The notes: generated by a model from the letters alone, not told the origin. 64,000 nucleotides of DNA from Opisthocomus hoazin (GCF_030867145.1 NC_134428.1:21245537-21309536), one strand, 5' to 3'. Positions 51,801 through 64,000 are shown, counted from the stretch's first letter. Made by a program: numbers and translations.

Positions 51801-54800
51801 GGTAAGACATCAAATTATAACTGTTACCACACGCATACAGAGAGAGGCAAGGATGAGTACAGGATTTATTCTGTAAATCTTCTGGGACACCCAGACAGTT
51901 CTTCAATGGGCTCAAGCACTAAGAGGCAAAGACAACAAAGTTTGTTCTTAATAAAATACACCAGTAAAAAGAAATCTTTTAACTAGAAAAATGGCAATCA
52001 TTAGGCAAGATGCAAATTCTCATAATGAATTTTCAACATGGGAGCTGTATCTATGAAGTCGTTTCTCTCATTCACCTTAACCACACCAAAAACAGTCAAG
52101 ATTTATTGGCATACAATGGCCAAAAGCAGAAACTCCTACAGACAGCCTTACACAGTACCATAAAAATACAAGGCTTTTTAATCTACTTCCAAGAACCTAA
52201 AAGTTAAAATGTAGGACCACACAAAGTCTGAATTTCAACCTTTCAGTATCCATAGACAGCATGGCATTAATGAAGTGCATTAATGCACTGTACATTTTAT
52301 AGACTTTAGGTGATTTGCCCCAAGTTTTTCATCTCTAAATGAAAAAACAAAAACAAAAAAAAAAGGAAAAAATGCAGAGTGCCAGGAATTCACTATACAG
52401 AGTACTAGAACAGCCAGTAGCACAGCTCTTTTTAATTCAGCATCTGTCTCAGTTCCCATATGGTAGGCATATCAATTTCTTGTTATCCGCTTATTTATTA
52501 TGTATGATCTGCTCGTTACTTTCCAACTTATCCTCCCAATTCCATGCAGGCTACATTTCATCCAGCTGCTGCATTTTGTCATAACCTAAGGCCAGGAGCA
52601 ATTCACGGCAGGAATCCTTTTATTTTTCCACAGAGCATTTAGTGCAGAGGGCTTTAATCCTTGGTTGAGACTTCAGGTAGGTACTGTAACAGATTGCTAT
52701 TCTCTAACACTTTTCCATTCGCACTGTTTTGAAACGGTCATAATTCATGACTTTTCTGGTTCTTATTATTTCTCTCCAATAGCGGAATGCATTTAAGAAC
52801 AGCTAACAACCGTTTTACTCATCACACAGCTTTCTATGGATGGTTCTGCTTGAGAGAATGGCTTCTGTCATTGAGAAAAGATATTGGTAGAATTCAAAAT
52901 GATTTGCAGTGTAAACCGATTTACGACCTTGGATTTTCCAAATGATTTTGAATCTAGACTACTTTAAATGCAAGTTCTTCTCACCTCTTGCTCAGTGGCA
53001 CTTAAAGCAAAACTGAGACTGTCAAGTGAAGCGTTCCTTGGTGCAGGCGACAGACAACGTGTTATGAAGGCATCCTCAACTCTGCCTCCTGCTCCAGCTT
53101 AGTTCTGAATTTGAATCGCAGCGACTGTCAAGACACACTAGCGCTGGCACAGCCAAACACCATGCTGCTCAAAGAGTTCTTCTGGTGGCAGCAGACCTAT
53201 TAACATATTTCATTGAAGCATTTATTTTTAGAATACTGCAAATAATAGGAGACTGAGTATTTAACTTCTGCAGATGCAAACTGACTATACAGTATTAGCC
53301 AATATCCACAGAATTTTGTGTAAAGGTTTCCAGCTGCATTTTGCTTTATGTTACCTCTCAATTTTTAATAAAACCCAAACTATAATTCATTGACTCTCAC
53401 CTCCTTTAGCAAAATGCTACTTCTGTTTGAGAGTTCTTACTTCAGACTTTGATCTGAAAAAAAATTTCCTATTTGGTCTAAGAGACAGGATTAGAAGCCA
53501 GGGACTCCAACTGCTAATGGCTCCTACTACAGACCAGCCATAATGCTTTGCAGTATTATACTTAAACAAGCAATTAACTTCTTTTGCTATACAAAGATGA
53601 GTCAAACTCCATAACCGGACCATAAACTTAGAGGACAGACCTAGAATTAAGAATTGAAATCTGGACATGTGGCACTTAATTGCCACAATACTGGCATAAA
53701 ACCTTGCTTAGATATTTAACTGAAGAGAAACAGCTCCATAATTCACCCTCCTATATGAGTCCAGAGAAGGATATTATTCAAGCTGCATAGCGAAAGACTG
53801 CTAGTTAATGATCTTTTAAGTTAATATGACATCTTATGTCAGATTAAGCCACTGTTTCAGAATTCTAACATAAAAACAGATTATAACAGACTATTGCTAT
53901 TATTTTTTTAACAACAAACAAGTGGCAAATTTAAGGGAAGGCTTAGGTTATATAGCTCTATCATTCCTTAAGTGTATTAGCTAAATTCAAACAGGCCTAT
54001 TTATCATCCACAGCTTCATCATTAGCTTTTTTAAAAACCAACAGGAAAAAAATCCCACCAAATTGTCATGTAATGCTGTCAGATACAGATGTACTTGACT
54101 TTCAGCACTAATACTGCGTAATTCCACAATACCAAGGCTCAGCAACAGCAAACATGAGTTTCTGGTTTGTAGCATTACTGTTAATTCATTATTTTTTTAA
54201 AAAATTTTCTGTGTCAGAGTGGTATGTCCCATCCAGATCCACTAAAGAAAAAAATCCATGTAACTTCTCCAGCAACGATTTAGTTCCACAGGAGTTCTGC
54301 AATCTAGAAATACTCAAGCAAAGCTCAAAAGCAATCTGGCAGAGTTGCTGCCTAATCCCAGTTAGGTGTATTAAAGGGTAACAAGATTTCCCATGCTGGC
54401 ACTTTGGACAGCGTGGCTATTTCCTCTGCACATCTCAGCAGCATTGGTCAAGCCCCAATGGGCTTCACTGATGAAATATGCGAGCTTCATGGCTTTGAAA
54501 AAAAAAAAAATCATCCATACAGAATAAGCAACATTCATAGCCTCTTGTATAAGGTCATATTCAAAGAGTAGTTTGTAAAAAGAGGAGCTCATTTTTGTGT
54601 TATGGCCAGTTGTATAAGCTGGAGTTGATGTGACACTCAGCATTTCCTCAAATGGAAGTGCATTAGCAAGGGCATTATGTCGATAGCTGGCACAAATACT
54701 CCTGCATTTCAGTGCTGTGGCATGTATGTTGAAAGCAGAGTAAAACGCCTCGAAACATGCTTTTAAGGCTAACTCTACTCTGCCCTTGCATCTTAAAGAC

Positions 54801-57800
54801 AAATGACAGTTCAAGACTTTTTACTTAAGGATTCAAGAAATCTCTATTAAAGTGCACTCAAGAATTCTGGCAAAATAGAGCCCACTCCCACTTACCCCTC
54901 AAGCCAGCACTCTGCTTTGCTGCTCAACCTCTCAATTCACTTGGCTTACAGAGGCAGTCGAACGCTGCCACAAACTCCATACGCTACAGCAGCTGGTCCA
55001 CAGCCTAACTCCTGATCACCTTACAATACTGCCATACCTAGTATTTCTGTACTAAAATAAAGTCATTTCAGCAAGTTTTCCTACTCTGTATTAGTGGGAA
55101 TGACTAGTGCCTCACCTCCACACCACGCAGAACACACAGCTGGCTGCCTACAAGGCTCTGAAGCCATCAGCTCCTTGCGTAAGGAGAACGTAGCACGAAG
55201 CTATACTAATGCAATGAGCAGGCTGTTCACTACGCAACATTCCAGCGCACTATCTGTTCTGGCAGGCGTAATTTAACTGCTTCAATTTATTTTGAGTGTC
55301 TGCTTAGAGGGGAAAAAAAACTATACAGTTAATTCGTAGGGGAGTGACTTGTGTCCTATTACAAATATCCCCAGAACCCCCCCACCTCAAAACACCCAGA
55401 GAATTGTGAATCAATATAAAAGAAACAGTCTTTAAAACATTTTCCAGAGTCTTCCCACATCCAAGGCTTCAGAGGCTCTTCGTATTTGAAGTATTACTGG
55501 AAGTGTTCCACACAATTCCCCGTGCAGAGATCTAAAAATAGCTATGGACACAGTAGTAAGTTTTTGTCTCTATTTCCAAGCCCCTTACTTCCCCTCTCAG
55601 GAACCTCTACTTCCCATTAACGCTGACTTTTTTTTTTTTAAAGGAGCTATTAAAACATTAGAATATTTTTTTCAACAGTGCAGTGAACATAAATAATAAT
55701 AAATACACCAATAATAATTAAATTTAAATTGATACTTTAGTGATGGATCATGAATATATTCTGTATATTAAGAATAACTGCATTAAAACCAATGCCTTTT
55801 GCAGCCTCCTTGGATAGCCATGATCTTTTCTGTATGCAGAAGGGCGGGAGTTGTAAACACAAGTCAGAAGCTACTCTGGCTGCATGTGAATAACGCAGCA
55901 CAGTTGCCTTTACTGCAAATAGGCTTTGGAGTTGAGAGTAAATAGCCCCGTCGACCCTGAAGAGATGAGAATATGATTTGTACCACAGGAGAAGTTCAGG
56001 AGCTCTTGAAATACATAACTACAGGCTAGAAAGACTTCGTATTTTGAAGGGAAGCAGTAAGAATCATTCAAATAAAGATACTACTGTGAGTAGAAATAGT
56101 TAGGACAGAGGTTTAAAAAAAACAAAAAAACACTGTTTCTGTTTAAAAAACCCAATCTGATAAAACAATGTCAATTTTTCTCAAGAATTGACGAAGCCAG
56201 ATGATGGCCTTTGCAGATTTGCTCATTGTTAACTTAAACTCTGTAACAGTGCTAGTGCACAATATATATCTGTTCTGACTGTGACAAAAGTATCATTTCC
56301 TTGCCTGACAAGCCCTATTTGTCCCATCTTTACCCCAAAGGACATGAAGCATTCCAAGCTGCAAAAAGTAAAAAAAGTAGCTAACCTCACCTCAGATTTT
56401 ATGTTTGTTCTGGACACATTAAAACAAAAGTGAACGGCTTCTCACGTTCTCCCAACTAGCGACCTGGGAGGAAGAAAAAAAACCCAAGAAAACAAAAACC
56501 ACCTGACCAAAGCAATTCCTATGTTGGCCTAGTCTCCATGATTGATGACATAAAAGGAAACATCACTTATGGGTGCAAAAAACCTTGCAGATTCTTCTAT
56601 GTGCACCTGAACTCCCAAGTATACCTACATACTTGTTACTAGGCTCAAACTGAAGAAGCTTCCACCCCTTCAACTAAATCCTAGTTGAAGTCCCAAGGTC
56701 CTTTCTCCGCGGAAGCCACTCGAAGTAGGATTTGTCTCCACCTGCTGACAAGGAAGACTTAACAGCCCAGACTACCACAGGCAACCTCAAAAGAGCAAAC
56801 GTTACACGCCATTGAAGGCACGTGACAAATGTATTCCTTTCTAACATACAGACAGAAAATGGGGTAGGATAATGAGGCCAAGGGAGAAGGGAGAAGAATC
56901 ACATACTGATTACAAAGGAATTCCTATTCTAGTAGTTAAAAAACGAGGACACAGACGTGACAATGTAACCAAACACACAATGAAGCTTTTGTCCCCAAAC
57001 TACTTGGCTTGCATACAAGAACAGAGCAACTTGGGGCGGTGGGGACAGGCTGAGGCGGGGGAAGATCGAGGGGCTGATGTTTGTGAGAAGAAAGCGAAAT
57101 TGGTTAGTCTGCTTTAAGAAAGACAGCGAAGCAAAAAAGCAAGCAAGCACCCTGCTATTGTAGAATCCACCCACTCACTTCTGAAAGGCTCAAAGACCCA
57201 GACAGGGATTTACAGCCAGCATTTCTAGGCACTGAATATGAAGCAGAAAACACTCAAATGCCCAGAGGCAGCTTCTGCGGTCCCAGAGAAGAAGCTTTCA
57301 GATCGCATGAGGTTATGGTCAGAGCCATTTTCTTTCAACAAGTTTGCTACTGCCAAGTCAGTCATTAAGCTTGGCATTACAGACCATAGGTAGACACCTG
57401 TACACTGCAATTTTCAGCACTAGTTAAGCAACCAACACGTTTTACTCTATATTTTTAAACAAAGTCACACAACTTCCTGGAGAAATATAGAGTTCAAAAA
57501 CAGACCAGTATAAGCTTATGGCTTAGAAGGCAAAATAATAACAATAATAGAAAAAAGAGCTAGTGTTCACTTGACAGTAAGACGAGAATGAAGAAAATGC
57601 AAGTGCTAAGCAAGGTCGTTATTGCAAACGTTGCCCAGAAACATTCAGAAAGACCATAGTAATGTAAAGCTTCAAATTTTGGTGACGATTTTAAAACTAT
57701 GATAAAGATAATAAATTCAGTTCAAACCAAGCACATTCCATTTAATAGCTCATTTATACTAAATAAGAAAGAGACTGCTGATACAGAGGTTTTCTTTAGC

Positions 57801-60360
57801 CTTAGCTAAAATCAATTCAGAGATGATTTATTTTCTCAGAGTTCACTATATCTGGCTTCTATTTATTTACATGAGTCTATATCCAGCAAGGGTTTAAACT
57901 AAATGAAGGTATGGGTTTATACATATCATACGCAAGTATAAATACGGCATCTCCTTAAATCACCTGCTTTCTTTAAAAAGTTATGCAGTTTTAAGCTTGT
58001 TTGGTTGTGGGGGTTTTTTTTGGGGGGTGGTGGTGGTGGTGGTGGTGTTAAAAAGAAATCGTACTGCTGCTAATCCCCATATACTCAGGGAATCAGACTT
58101 CTGCTGAACTAGCATTTGTATCCCTGAGAAAAACCTATTACTTCATAAAAGCTTTTTAAATCTAAGTGCTTTTTATTTACAATTGAGATACTTTATTATC
58201 TCCTGGTGATGGAGCCTGCAGGACCGAGTTACACTGTTTCTGTAGTACACCACATTGTTGCACTATTGACAAGATAAAAGTTCTGGTGCCTGCACGAGTT
58301 TCTCAGTTGTCCCAGTAACTTTAAAAAGGTTGTATGAACGCCATCCAAGAAGATGTATGATAGAACTCTACCATGACATTGAAGATGACAGCATATTAAA
58401 TGATGACTTGCATGCCTGTATGCTTGGGTTTTGTGGGGATTTTTTATTTTTTGGTATTTCCTGTTTAATCCTCAAAGCCAGAGAATGCAGAGGTAGGCCT
58501 ACTAGTCTTGGAATGCTATTTATTCAACAAAATTGGCTTTTTTCTTCCAGTTTGATGCAATTTTATTGCTAACCAGTTGAGGAATGAACCTCCCACATGA
58601 TCCCAACCTGAATCTCCCCTTAAAAACAAAATGCATGCTTATTATACTGGATTCTCTTAGTCGTTGTCTCATGTTAAATTCATGTTCCCTGTGGCATGAA
58701 CCATCTTTTTATTCCATGTTTGAACAGTGCTTAGAACTGCAAAGTCTTAGTCTATGTCTACAGACACTAGGAATTATGAATCAACTAATCCATCCTCTCT
58801 CCCCCCTGCACGTCCTTCCCCCCTTCCTCAATACTGCAACATGGAAATTGATACATTCTTAACCTAAGGAAATCAGGTTTACACAATCATCCTGTGACAA
58901 TTTTACCAAGTCATTTTATTTATTCTTTAGCCATTTACCAGTCTCAAGATACTTCAGAGACAGATTTCAAAGATGCAACAAGACACTAAAAGACATCTTA
59001 TTAGTGGAGACTGAGTACCTTAGGGCTGCAACATGAGTTTAACTACAGTATTAGACACTAGAGAACCCACGCAGAGAAGCAGCATGAGGAAACAAACTAC
59101 AAGTATTGCACTGCCGAATTTGTCTAGTTTTTTCTATACCTATATTGAGATCCTTTGTAAGAGTCTAACGGAGACTATAGAAAGCCACGTTTCTAACCTC
59201 TACCTAACTCCTCTAATTAAACATTGATAACATATCCAGGCATGAAGAATTTCACATTTAACTGCCTCTTAAAAAAAATAAAAAGCAGAATGGAGTTTAG
59301 GGACAGAACACCCAAAACAAAGAATTCTACTTGTAGATTAAAACATGATTAAAGATAAAATCATAAAGATACATTTATTAGCGCAATTAGGATATCATCC
59401 CATATCATGTCCAAGAACTAGTAACTGTGGTACTAGCTGCATGGATCAGTACCTTGGTTTCACTGAACAGAGAAGAAACAGAGAAAAAAGAATCTCCATC
59501 TTGTACCACAGGAAGCAAAAGTAGTGGTTTGTGAACAGCTGTCAAACTTCTTCCATACCAGAAGTGCAGCTATTTTGGCATGAGAGCCTGAAAACCTAAT
59601 AGCAAGAGAGCAAGAAAGATCGCACATTTTTAAGCTCACTGTCATCTTTCAGTTGCTTATCCAAGCTTCACTTGCAGACGTCAGGATGAAAAGAAACAGC
59701 CAAAGAGCAGCAGCCGGAATGGGTGTTGCATTCACTTCGAAAGATCTGCATGCAGGAATAGTTTGCCAGTATCAATATAGTGCAAGCTGGCAGGACTGGA
59801 AAGTTAGAAATTAAGTGTGCCTTCATCAGTGACCTACTATGAACAGACCTACTGAGCTGCTACAATATTTTTAGTTCAACCAATTCCTGCCTTTTTTGGT
59901 TCCTCTTGCTCTTCCAGTTTATCCAGTCATGTGCACTTTTCCACTCCCTCTCACTGCCATGTAGTTTTTCAAGTTTGGCTCAAATTACCGCTTGTTTCTG
60001 CTGCTGAAGTGCTCAGATTTACAGCATTACTACAAACGGCTCATATCATGGCTGAATCTTGCACACAGCAAGCAATCTTTCAACTGAAGAGATATTTATA
60101 CAGCAGGGAACTCCCCCCCCGACTGTGAAGATGGACATACTCACCAGTTGATACTCGCTCCGCCGGCTGAAGGCTTCCTTGATCCCCGAATCCCTCCAGA
60201 GCGCGCCCAGTGCAGGTACGTACAGCTGGAAGGTGGCAGGCTCTATGGGCATTCCAGCTTTGTTTTCAAAAGCCATCAAAAACATTCCGTGCTTCTCATT
60301 CTCGGTGTACTGCCAAGGGATCCCCAGCTTGTCCCGTGCATCAACCAGAACCCTGCAGCC
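36316..60360 (-). CDS. GNA12: G-protein alpha-12 subunit, exons 2-4 (5' end outside window)
   Basis: Exons in transcript order are 60360-60145 (72 codons), 37977-37927 (17 codons) and 36885-36316 (189 codons plus stop), all phase 0 with GT-AG borders. They give residues 104-381 of a 381-residue protein. Visible motifs are switch I with R205 and T208, DVGGQ in switch II with catalytic Q231, NKMD at 296-299 for guanine specificity, and TTAID near 351-355. The C-terminus KDIMLQ identifies alpha-12; alpha-13 ends differently (KQLMLQ). Role: relays GPCR signals at the plasma membrane to RGS-RhoGEFs and so to RhoA. The P-loop and lipidated N-terminus are in exon 1, right of 64000. Nothing suggests a defect. 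Confidence 0.98.
36886..37926 (-). other. GNA12: GNA12 intron 3
   Basis: GT-AG intron of 1041 bp in phase 0. It contains a T/TTG-rich simple stretch at about 37257-37300. Nothing else recognised. Confidence 0.93.
37257..37301. repeat. T-rich / TTG simple repeat
   Basis: A run of T interrupted by G, ending in 14 T. Lies in GNA12 intron 3. Confidence 0.8.
37927..37977 (-). CDS. GNA12: GNA12 exon 3 (51 nt)
   Basis: A 17-codon exon encoding [17 protein letters not shown], between acceptor TTTTCCACAG and donor GTAAGATG. Too short for ordinary ORF finding, but identical in position and length to the family exon that links the helical domain to switch I. Confidence 0.96.
38586..38600. repeat. poly-A run
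   Basis: Fifteen A in a row in GNA12 intron 2. Confidence 0.85.
38758..38818. repeat. T/G-rich low-complexity stretch
   Basis: T runs alternate with GGGGGG and GTGTG motifs. On the GNA12 (minus) strand this reads as a purine- and CA-rich tract. Confidence 0.8.
40979..41041. repeat. CA/TG dinucleotide-rich repeat with inverted halves
   Basis: Short ACACAC, GTGTGT and ACACACACAC blocks follow each other, so the GT and CA parts can pair as a hairpin around position 41015. Interrupted, hence old. Confidence 0.75.
43349..43386. repeat. 19-bp tandem duplication
   Basis: GATCCTGTAAGTAACTACA is repeated twice head to tail with exact 19-bp spacing. Each copy contains a donor-like CTGTAAGTA on the plus strand, which is antisense to GNA12. 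Confidence 0.85.
58006..58048. repeat. GGT trinucleotide repeat
   Basis: A T run and G run are followed by about eight GGT/GTG units at 58027-58048. Lies in GNA12 intron 2; on the transcript strand it is an ACC repeat. Confidence 0.85.
60145..60360 (-). CDS. GNA12: GNA12 exon 2, helical domain
   Basis: The acceptor TTCTTTAG abuts 60360; the donor GTGAGTATG starts at 60144 and runs to lower coordinates. It encodes [15 protein letters not shown], then [14 protein letters not shown] and [12 protein letters not shown], ending SRRSEYQL. This is the all-helical domain of the alpha subunit. The length of 72 codons equals the human exon. Confidence 0.97.
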
Positions 60361-60382
60361 CTAAAGAATGATTCAGATAAAG

Positions 60383-60465
60383 TCAGTGACAAAAAGATTA
60401 AAATGTAGAACAGCAAGGACTGAATCAGTGACAAAAAGATTAAAATGTAGAACAGCAAGGACTGA
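60383..60465. repeat. 42-bp tandem duplication next to GNA12 exon 2 acceptor
   Basis: Copy 1 is 60383-60424 and copy 2 is 60425-60465; they are identical over about 41 bases. The near copy begins 22 nt upstream of the acceptor in the sense of transcription. Each copy, on the minus strand, has a U-rich tract and a CACTGA branch-point-like motif. Confidence 0.92.
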
Positions 60466-60846
60466 GAGGTACTTGAAGATTTTTTTTTTTTGACACTACT
60501 GAGGTGAATCATAAACATTGTTTATCGCAACATCTCCAACAGAAATAAGACAGAAAGAGCTTGCTTGTATAAACAACTTAGCCACAATATATTTCTCCAG
60601 GTGGAAAGAAATACTAGCAGCAACAGCTAGTTGCAACAAGCAATACTACCAACAGATAATAAAAGTAAACTTCAAATGCATAAAAGCGTCTGGGAACTAA
60701 TATATGATCCTCACAGCTATAAGAGTAACACCATGCCTGAAACCATATTCTTCCATCTTTTTCTTCGCATTTGGGTTTCAGATACCAAAAAGGACATACT
60801 AGCTTTCTCAAGCATGGGGAGATCAGAAGAGCATTTAAGGAAGAAG

Positions 60847-60870
60847 AAAAAAAAAAAAAAAAAAAAAAAA
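60847..60870. repeat. poly-A run of 24
   Basis: Longest homopolymer in the window, preceded by AAGAAG. No retrogene body or flanking duplication was recognised upstream, so it is called a simple repeat. Confidence 0.85.
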
Positions 60871-63800
60871 TCGCTGAAAGAACATACTGTATATTCTGGT
60901 GAAGCAAAGTATATTGAGCATCCAAAACTGCAGAAGCTTGGTAACTTCAAGAGCTGTATGCATCCACCAACTAGTTAAACTTTTAGGTAAAAAAAGACAG
61001 CAATACCAAACTGGTAAGCTCCAAAAAGCATGTTGCTATAAAGCATGGTTTTGGCATGATCTCCTTGGATGCTACACAACACAGCTATCCAACAGATTTC
61101 TTGAAAATTTCCTGTAAGTGAGCACCTTCCGTGGAGACAGTTTCATCCCAATGGTCACCTCCAGCAGGAAAGCCCAGTGGCAAGACAGCTGAAGACATTG
61201 CACAGATTTCAAGCTACCAGGCTCAGTAAAGCAGACGCAGTTTTCCATCAGCATCAGCTCACTTTTTGAACTTGCCACACATTTGCTAAGAAGTCCTGAC
61301 AAGGTTTGGTACTCTGATTCTGGAAAAAAAAAAAATCTGGAAGGACAGTGATCTAGTTCTCAAATTTCTCAAATATAATTTAGGATTACCAAGACTGCTT
61401 AATTTCACATTTTGCAGTTTTTATGGAAACTTAATTTCACATTCATGGCAACAAGCCAAACATATGTGGTTAAGTAACTTTGAAACTTCAGTCTTGAATC
61501 TAACTACGTCCATACTAAATAGCTTCCGACAGCCAATTGTTATTTCTCAGCAGTAAGCACCATCTAATTCACAAGTAAAATCTGTGCATTATAGTAAACC
61601 ATTTTTCTCACTGTGTTGATCTTTTGGTTTTACAGTTTACAGAAGTAAACAAAAAATAAAACTGAAGTTCTCTTTCCACAGCTATTCACATGAACCTCCA
61701 CATTACTGAACTGATTTTTTTTTTGCATACTTTAAGCTATCAGGACTGCACGTATCTTTTCTTAACACTTGAACCTTTCACCTCTCCAGTCCTTTAACAG
61801 CACCACGCAACAAGGACAGTAACTTTCCCAGTGGAAATGAAGATTGGGGAAGGAAGTGAGCAGCAACTTAGCACGAGTGTCACAGAACAGGAACTCCAAG
61901 TGAAGCATCGCGGTTGTCACTGTGTGACCATGTTTCTGAAGTGCAGTTTCCCCAAAATGTAAATATTTATGATTCTTTAGTGATTGTTACTTTCTTTTTA
62001 TAAAGCAGAGAATATATCTTCACAATACCAAGAGAAGACTAAAACTGAATATATTTACAAGCTGCAGCTTTAAGTTACAAACACAACTATTTAGTAACCA
62101 GAAGTAACTATTTAGACCAGAAGCCAGCTCTCATTCCTGTTTGCAGCATTTATCCCTTTATTAACAGAAATCTTTAGATCTGCATTAGTTGAACAGTGTT
62201 AACAAAGGTAAGCATGCAGGAAAAAAAATCCCCACTTGCAAGGTTCTGTCTCTTGAGTTGCAGGTGCCTGCAGTCCATCTCACAGCCTAAGATGCTTTTG
62301 CAAACCCCCCACCTGCACAGAACACCTTCCCGGGTGCGATGCCAAGTCGGTGTCAGCTCCCCCCTAGCCCCCGTCGAGAACTTTGAGTTTTTCCCAAAGT
62401 GTTGTGGTAACTGAGACTGGTGGGACACCGCTACTTCTAGGGAGTTAGTGCCAGATTTGTTTCTGTTGACCGAGAAGCGTTTATGAACAGAAACAGTTAA
62501 TTGGCACTGTGTTGCCCAGCGATCACCATCTCCCTGCACTGGCGAGAAGTTTCCAGCCCACACAGGCCAGCTCTGACCTTTCACCTGCTTCGGCTCCAGC
62601 TCTCTGCCACCATCTCTGGCTTTTCCATCTCCCAGCTTTCCGACTGACTTAACCCTTACCCCTCTCACAGCTACTGCAGTCCCTTCCAAGCGTGTCGGAG
62701 GAACGATGGCAAAACCCCACAATTCCCAGTTGGATAAAGCAGGACTGGGACGCCAGGCTGGGAGCATTTCCCCACACTGTCGCTCTGCCTTCCCCTGCTC
62801 CCACTGGAGACACAGAGGATCGCGAGAGACTGCTGTTAAGGCAAGTTTCAGTGTTTGTTCGGAGAAAACCACAGCACAGAATTTCAATGAAGGGCACAGA
62901 GACTGCTCCAGTCCCAGAATAGTCACTTATCTGCTGGCTGCTGCTCCTTGGAAATGCAGGTTTGACTCTCCCTGGGAGAGAAGGAACTAAACTTAGACCG
63001 CACAGACCCTATGCAAGTGCATTAACTACCATGAGGTTACCCACGGGGAGCGCGCAGCATCAGCACCTTGCTCTGATGGTCTGAGAGAGAGAAAATGGTC
63101 GCCACCAAATCACACAGAGAGCCTGATCTGGGGCAAAGTGGGAGATTCAGATGCGGAGACATCAGCATTAGCACTGACAAAACCGAGACATATATAGACA
63201 CACACAGTGGGACGATTTTAAACACTGAATGAAGAACTTCAAAATACGAAGTGGGTTAGCAGGAATGCTGTCCTCTGCATATCCACAGGAACAGCACCTC
63301 TCAAAATCGGAATTCATAGAACACGCCCCTAAAATGCATCGTAAGTAAAAGCTTTAAACAATGAGCAAAATAGCCAATGTTTCTTCCTCCCAGCTCTTAG
63401 CAGTTAAAGGTATTTGTGACTCAGCAACATCCCCAGTAAAGTGAACCTAAATTTAACATTTCTCTGTCTCCACAAAACAGTTCTATAAATGTAACAAGCA
63501 GATGTCAAAGATGAGGAGATGAGGAAAAACAGAGAAATTGCCACATTTAGATCCCAAGTATTGCTATTGTTGCATTTCAGAGTTACTGGTCACACTATTT
63601 TTTTGCGGCCACAATGAGCATTTGATAATCCTTGCCCCATTAATCTGCGGCACAAGTTACCATAGGAAAGGTTCCCACTTTCCAACAGCGACTTCCCACA
63701 CCTCTCTCCTCCAAAAGGACCATCCTGGGAGACAGCCAGAGAGTTACTTACATCTGCAGGTAAAACTGCTTAAAAGTTTATACATACTGTTGATGCCCAG

Positions 63801-64000
63801 AGGTAGATTTCATGTAGAAGATCAAATTTAATTAAAATCCCTATAATTTCCATTTATTATAGAATGAACAGAATAGCTTAATATATTTAATAATAAAGCA
63901 TATTTCTCAAAACTGAATTTGGACTTAGACACCAGTGGTACATGTAAGAAAAAACCACCAAACAAGTCTTACTGCATGCACAACACTCCCTCCTGAGTTC

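Larger units (their letters stand above)
37978..60144 (-). other. GNA12: GNA12 intron 2 (22.2 kb)
   Basis: Large AT-rich GT-AG intron in phase 0. No full-length transposon, RNA gene or nested gene was recognised. It holds several simple repeats, a 19-bp tandem duplication at 43349 and long open frames at 40919-41386 (plus strand) and 54371-54814 (minus strand) without recognisable domains. The near absence of interspersed repeats fits a bird genome. Confidence 0.9.
60361..64000 (-). other. GNA12: GNA12 intron 1, 3' part
   Basis: The intron continues past the right edge. It contains a 42-bp tandem duplication beside the exon 2 acceptor, a 24-A run at 60847-60870 and a 250-codon open frame at 62174-62926 on the minus strand. 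No other gene was recognised. Confidence 0.85.

Noticed and set aside
36316-60360. Identity as GNA13 with AMZ2 nearby
   Set aside because: The C-terminus is KDIMLQ as in alpha-12, the exon lengths fit 381 residues, and the upstream gene has the long AMZ1-specific C-terminal tail.
60520-60870. Processed pseudogene ending in the 24-A run
   Set aside because: No recognisable coding remnant precedes the run and no flanking direct repeats were seen.
1-64000. CRISPR arrays, operons, phage or provirus, tRNA and rRNA genes
   Set aside because: No regularly spaced repeats of that kind, no operon-like packed frames, no LTR pair or viral domains and no tRNA-like boxes were recognised. The window is ordinary vertebrate chromosomal DNA.

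Overview
The window is vertebrate nuclear DNA, most likely from a bird. It holds split genes with GT-AG introns, two truncated CR1-type LINE fragments, few other interspersed repeats and one strong CpG island. CR1 also occurs in turtles and crocodilians, so 'sauropsid, probably bird' is the safe statement; the species cannot be read from the sequence. No bacterial, viral or CRISPR-like content was seen.

Two protein genes are certain, arranged tail to tail. AMZ1 (archaemetzincin-1, plus strand) has a complete 503-residue reading frame in six coding exons from 15354 to 23640. A probable non-coding first exon ends at 7963 in the CpG island at about 7.5-8.6 kb. GNA12 (G-protein alpha-12 subunit, minus strand) has its last three coding exons here, at 60145-60360, 37927-37977 and 36316-36885. 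They give residues 104-381 of the usual 381. Exon 1, with the P-loop, lies beyond the right edge. AMZ1 next to GNA12 is also the human 7p22 arrangement, which supports calling these AMZ1 and GNA12 rather than AMZ2 and GNA13.

Layout: 1-7.3 kb is intergenic, with a CR1 fragment at about 4.14-4.40 kb. From 7.36 to 8.6 kb lie a second CR1 fragment, the CpG island and a G-rich minisatellite. From 8.6 to 23.8 kb is the AMZ1 body with a very short 3' UTR. From 23.8 to 36.3 kb is the gap between the two stop codons, including the GNA12 3' UTR and several unassigned exon-like stretches on the minus strand. From 36.3 to 64 kb is GNA12, mostly its 22-kb intron 2 and part of intron 1.

The gene products have no known joint pathway: AMZ1 is a zinc metallopeptidase and GNA12 relays GPCR signals to RhoGEFs. 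I did not find a convincing new biological system. The best leads are a 61-codon in-frame open stretch with a hydrophobic segment directly after the GNA12 stop; a well-bounded unexplained exon-like segment at 34586-34643; a 250-codon open frame in GNA12 intron 1; a 42-bp duplication covering the likely branch-point region of GNA12 exon 2; and a GC-skew switch with a G-rich minisatellite at the AMZ1 promoter. All are reading-level observations that need alignment or RNA data.
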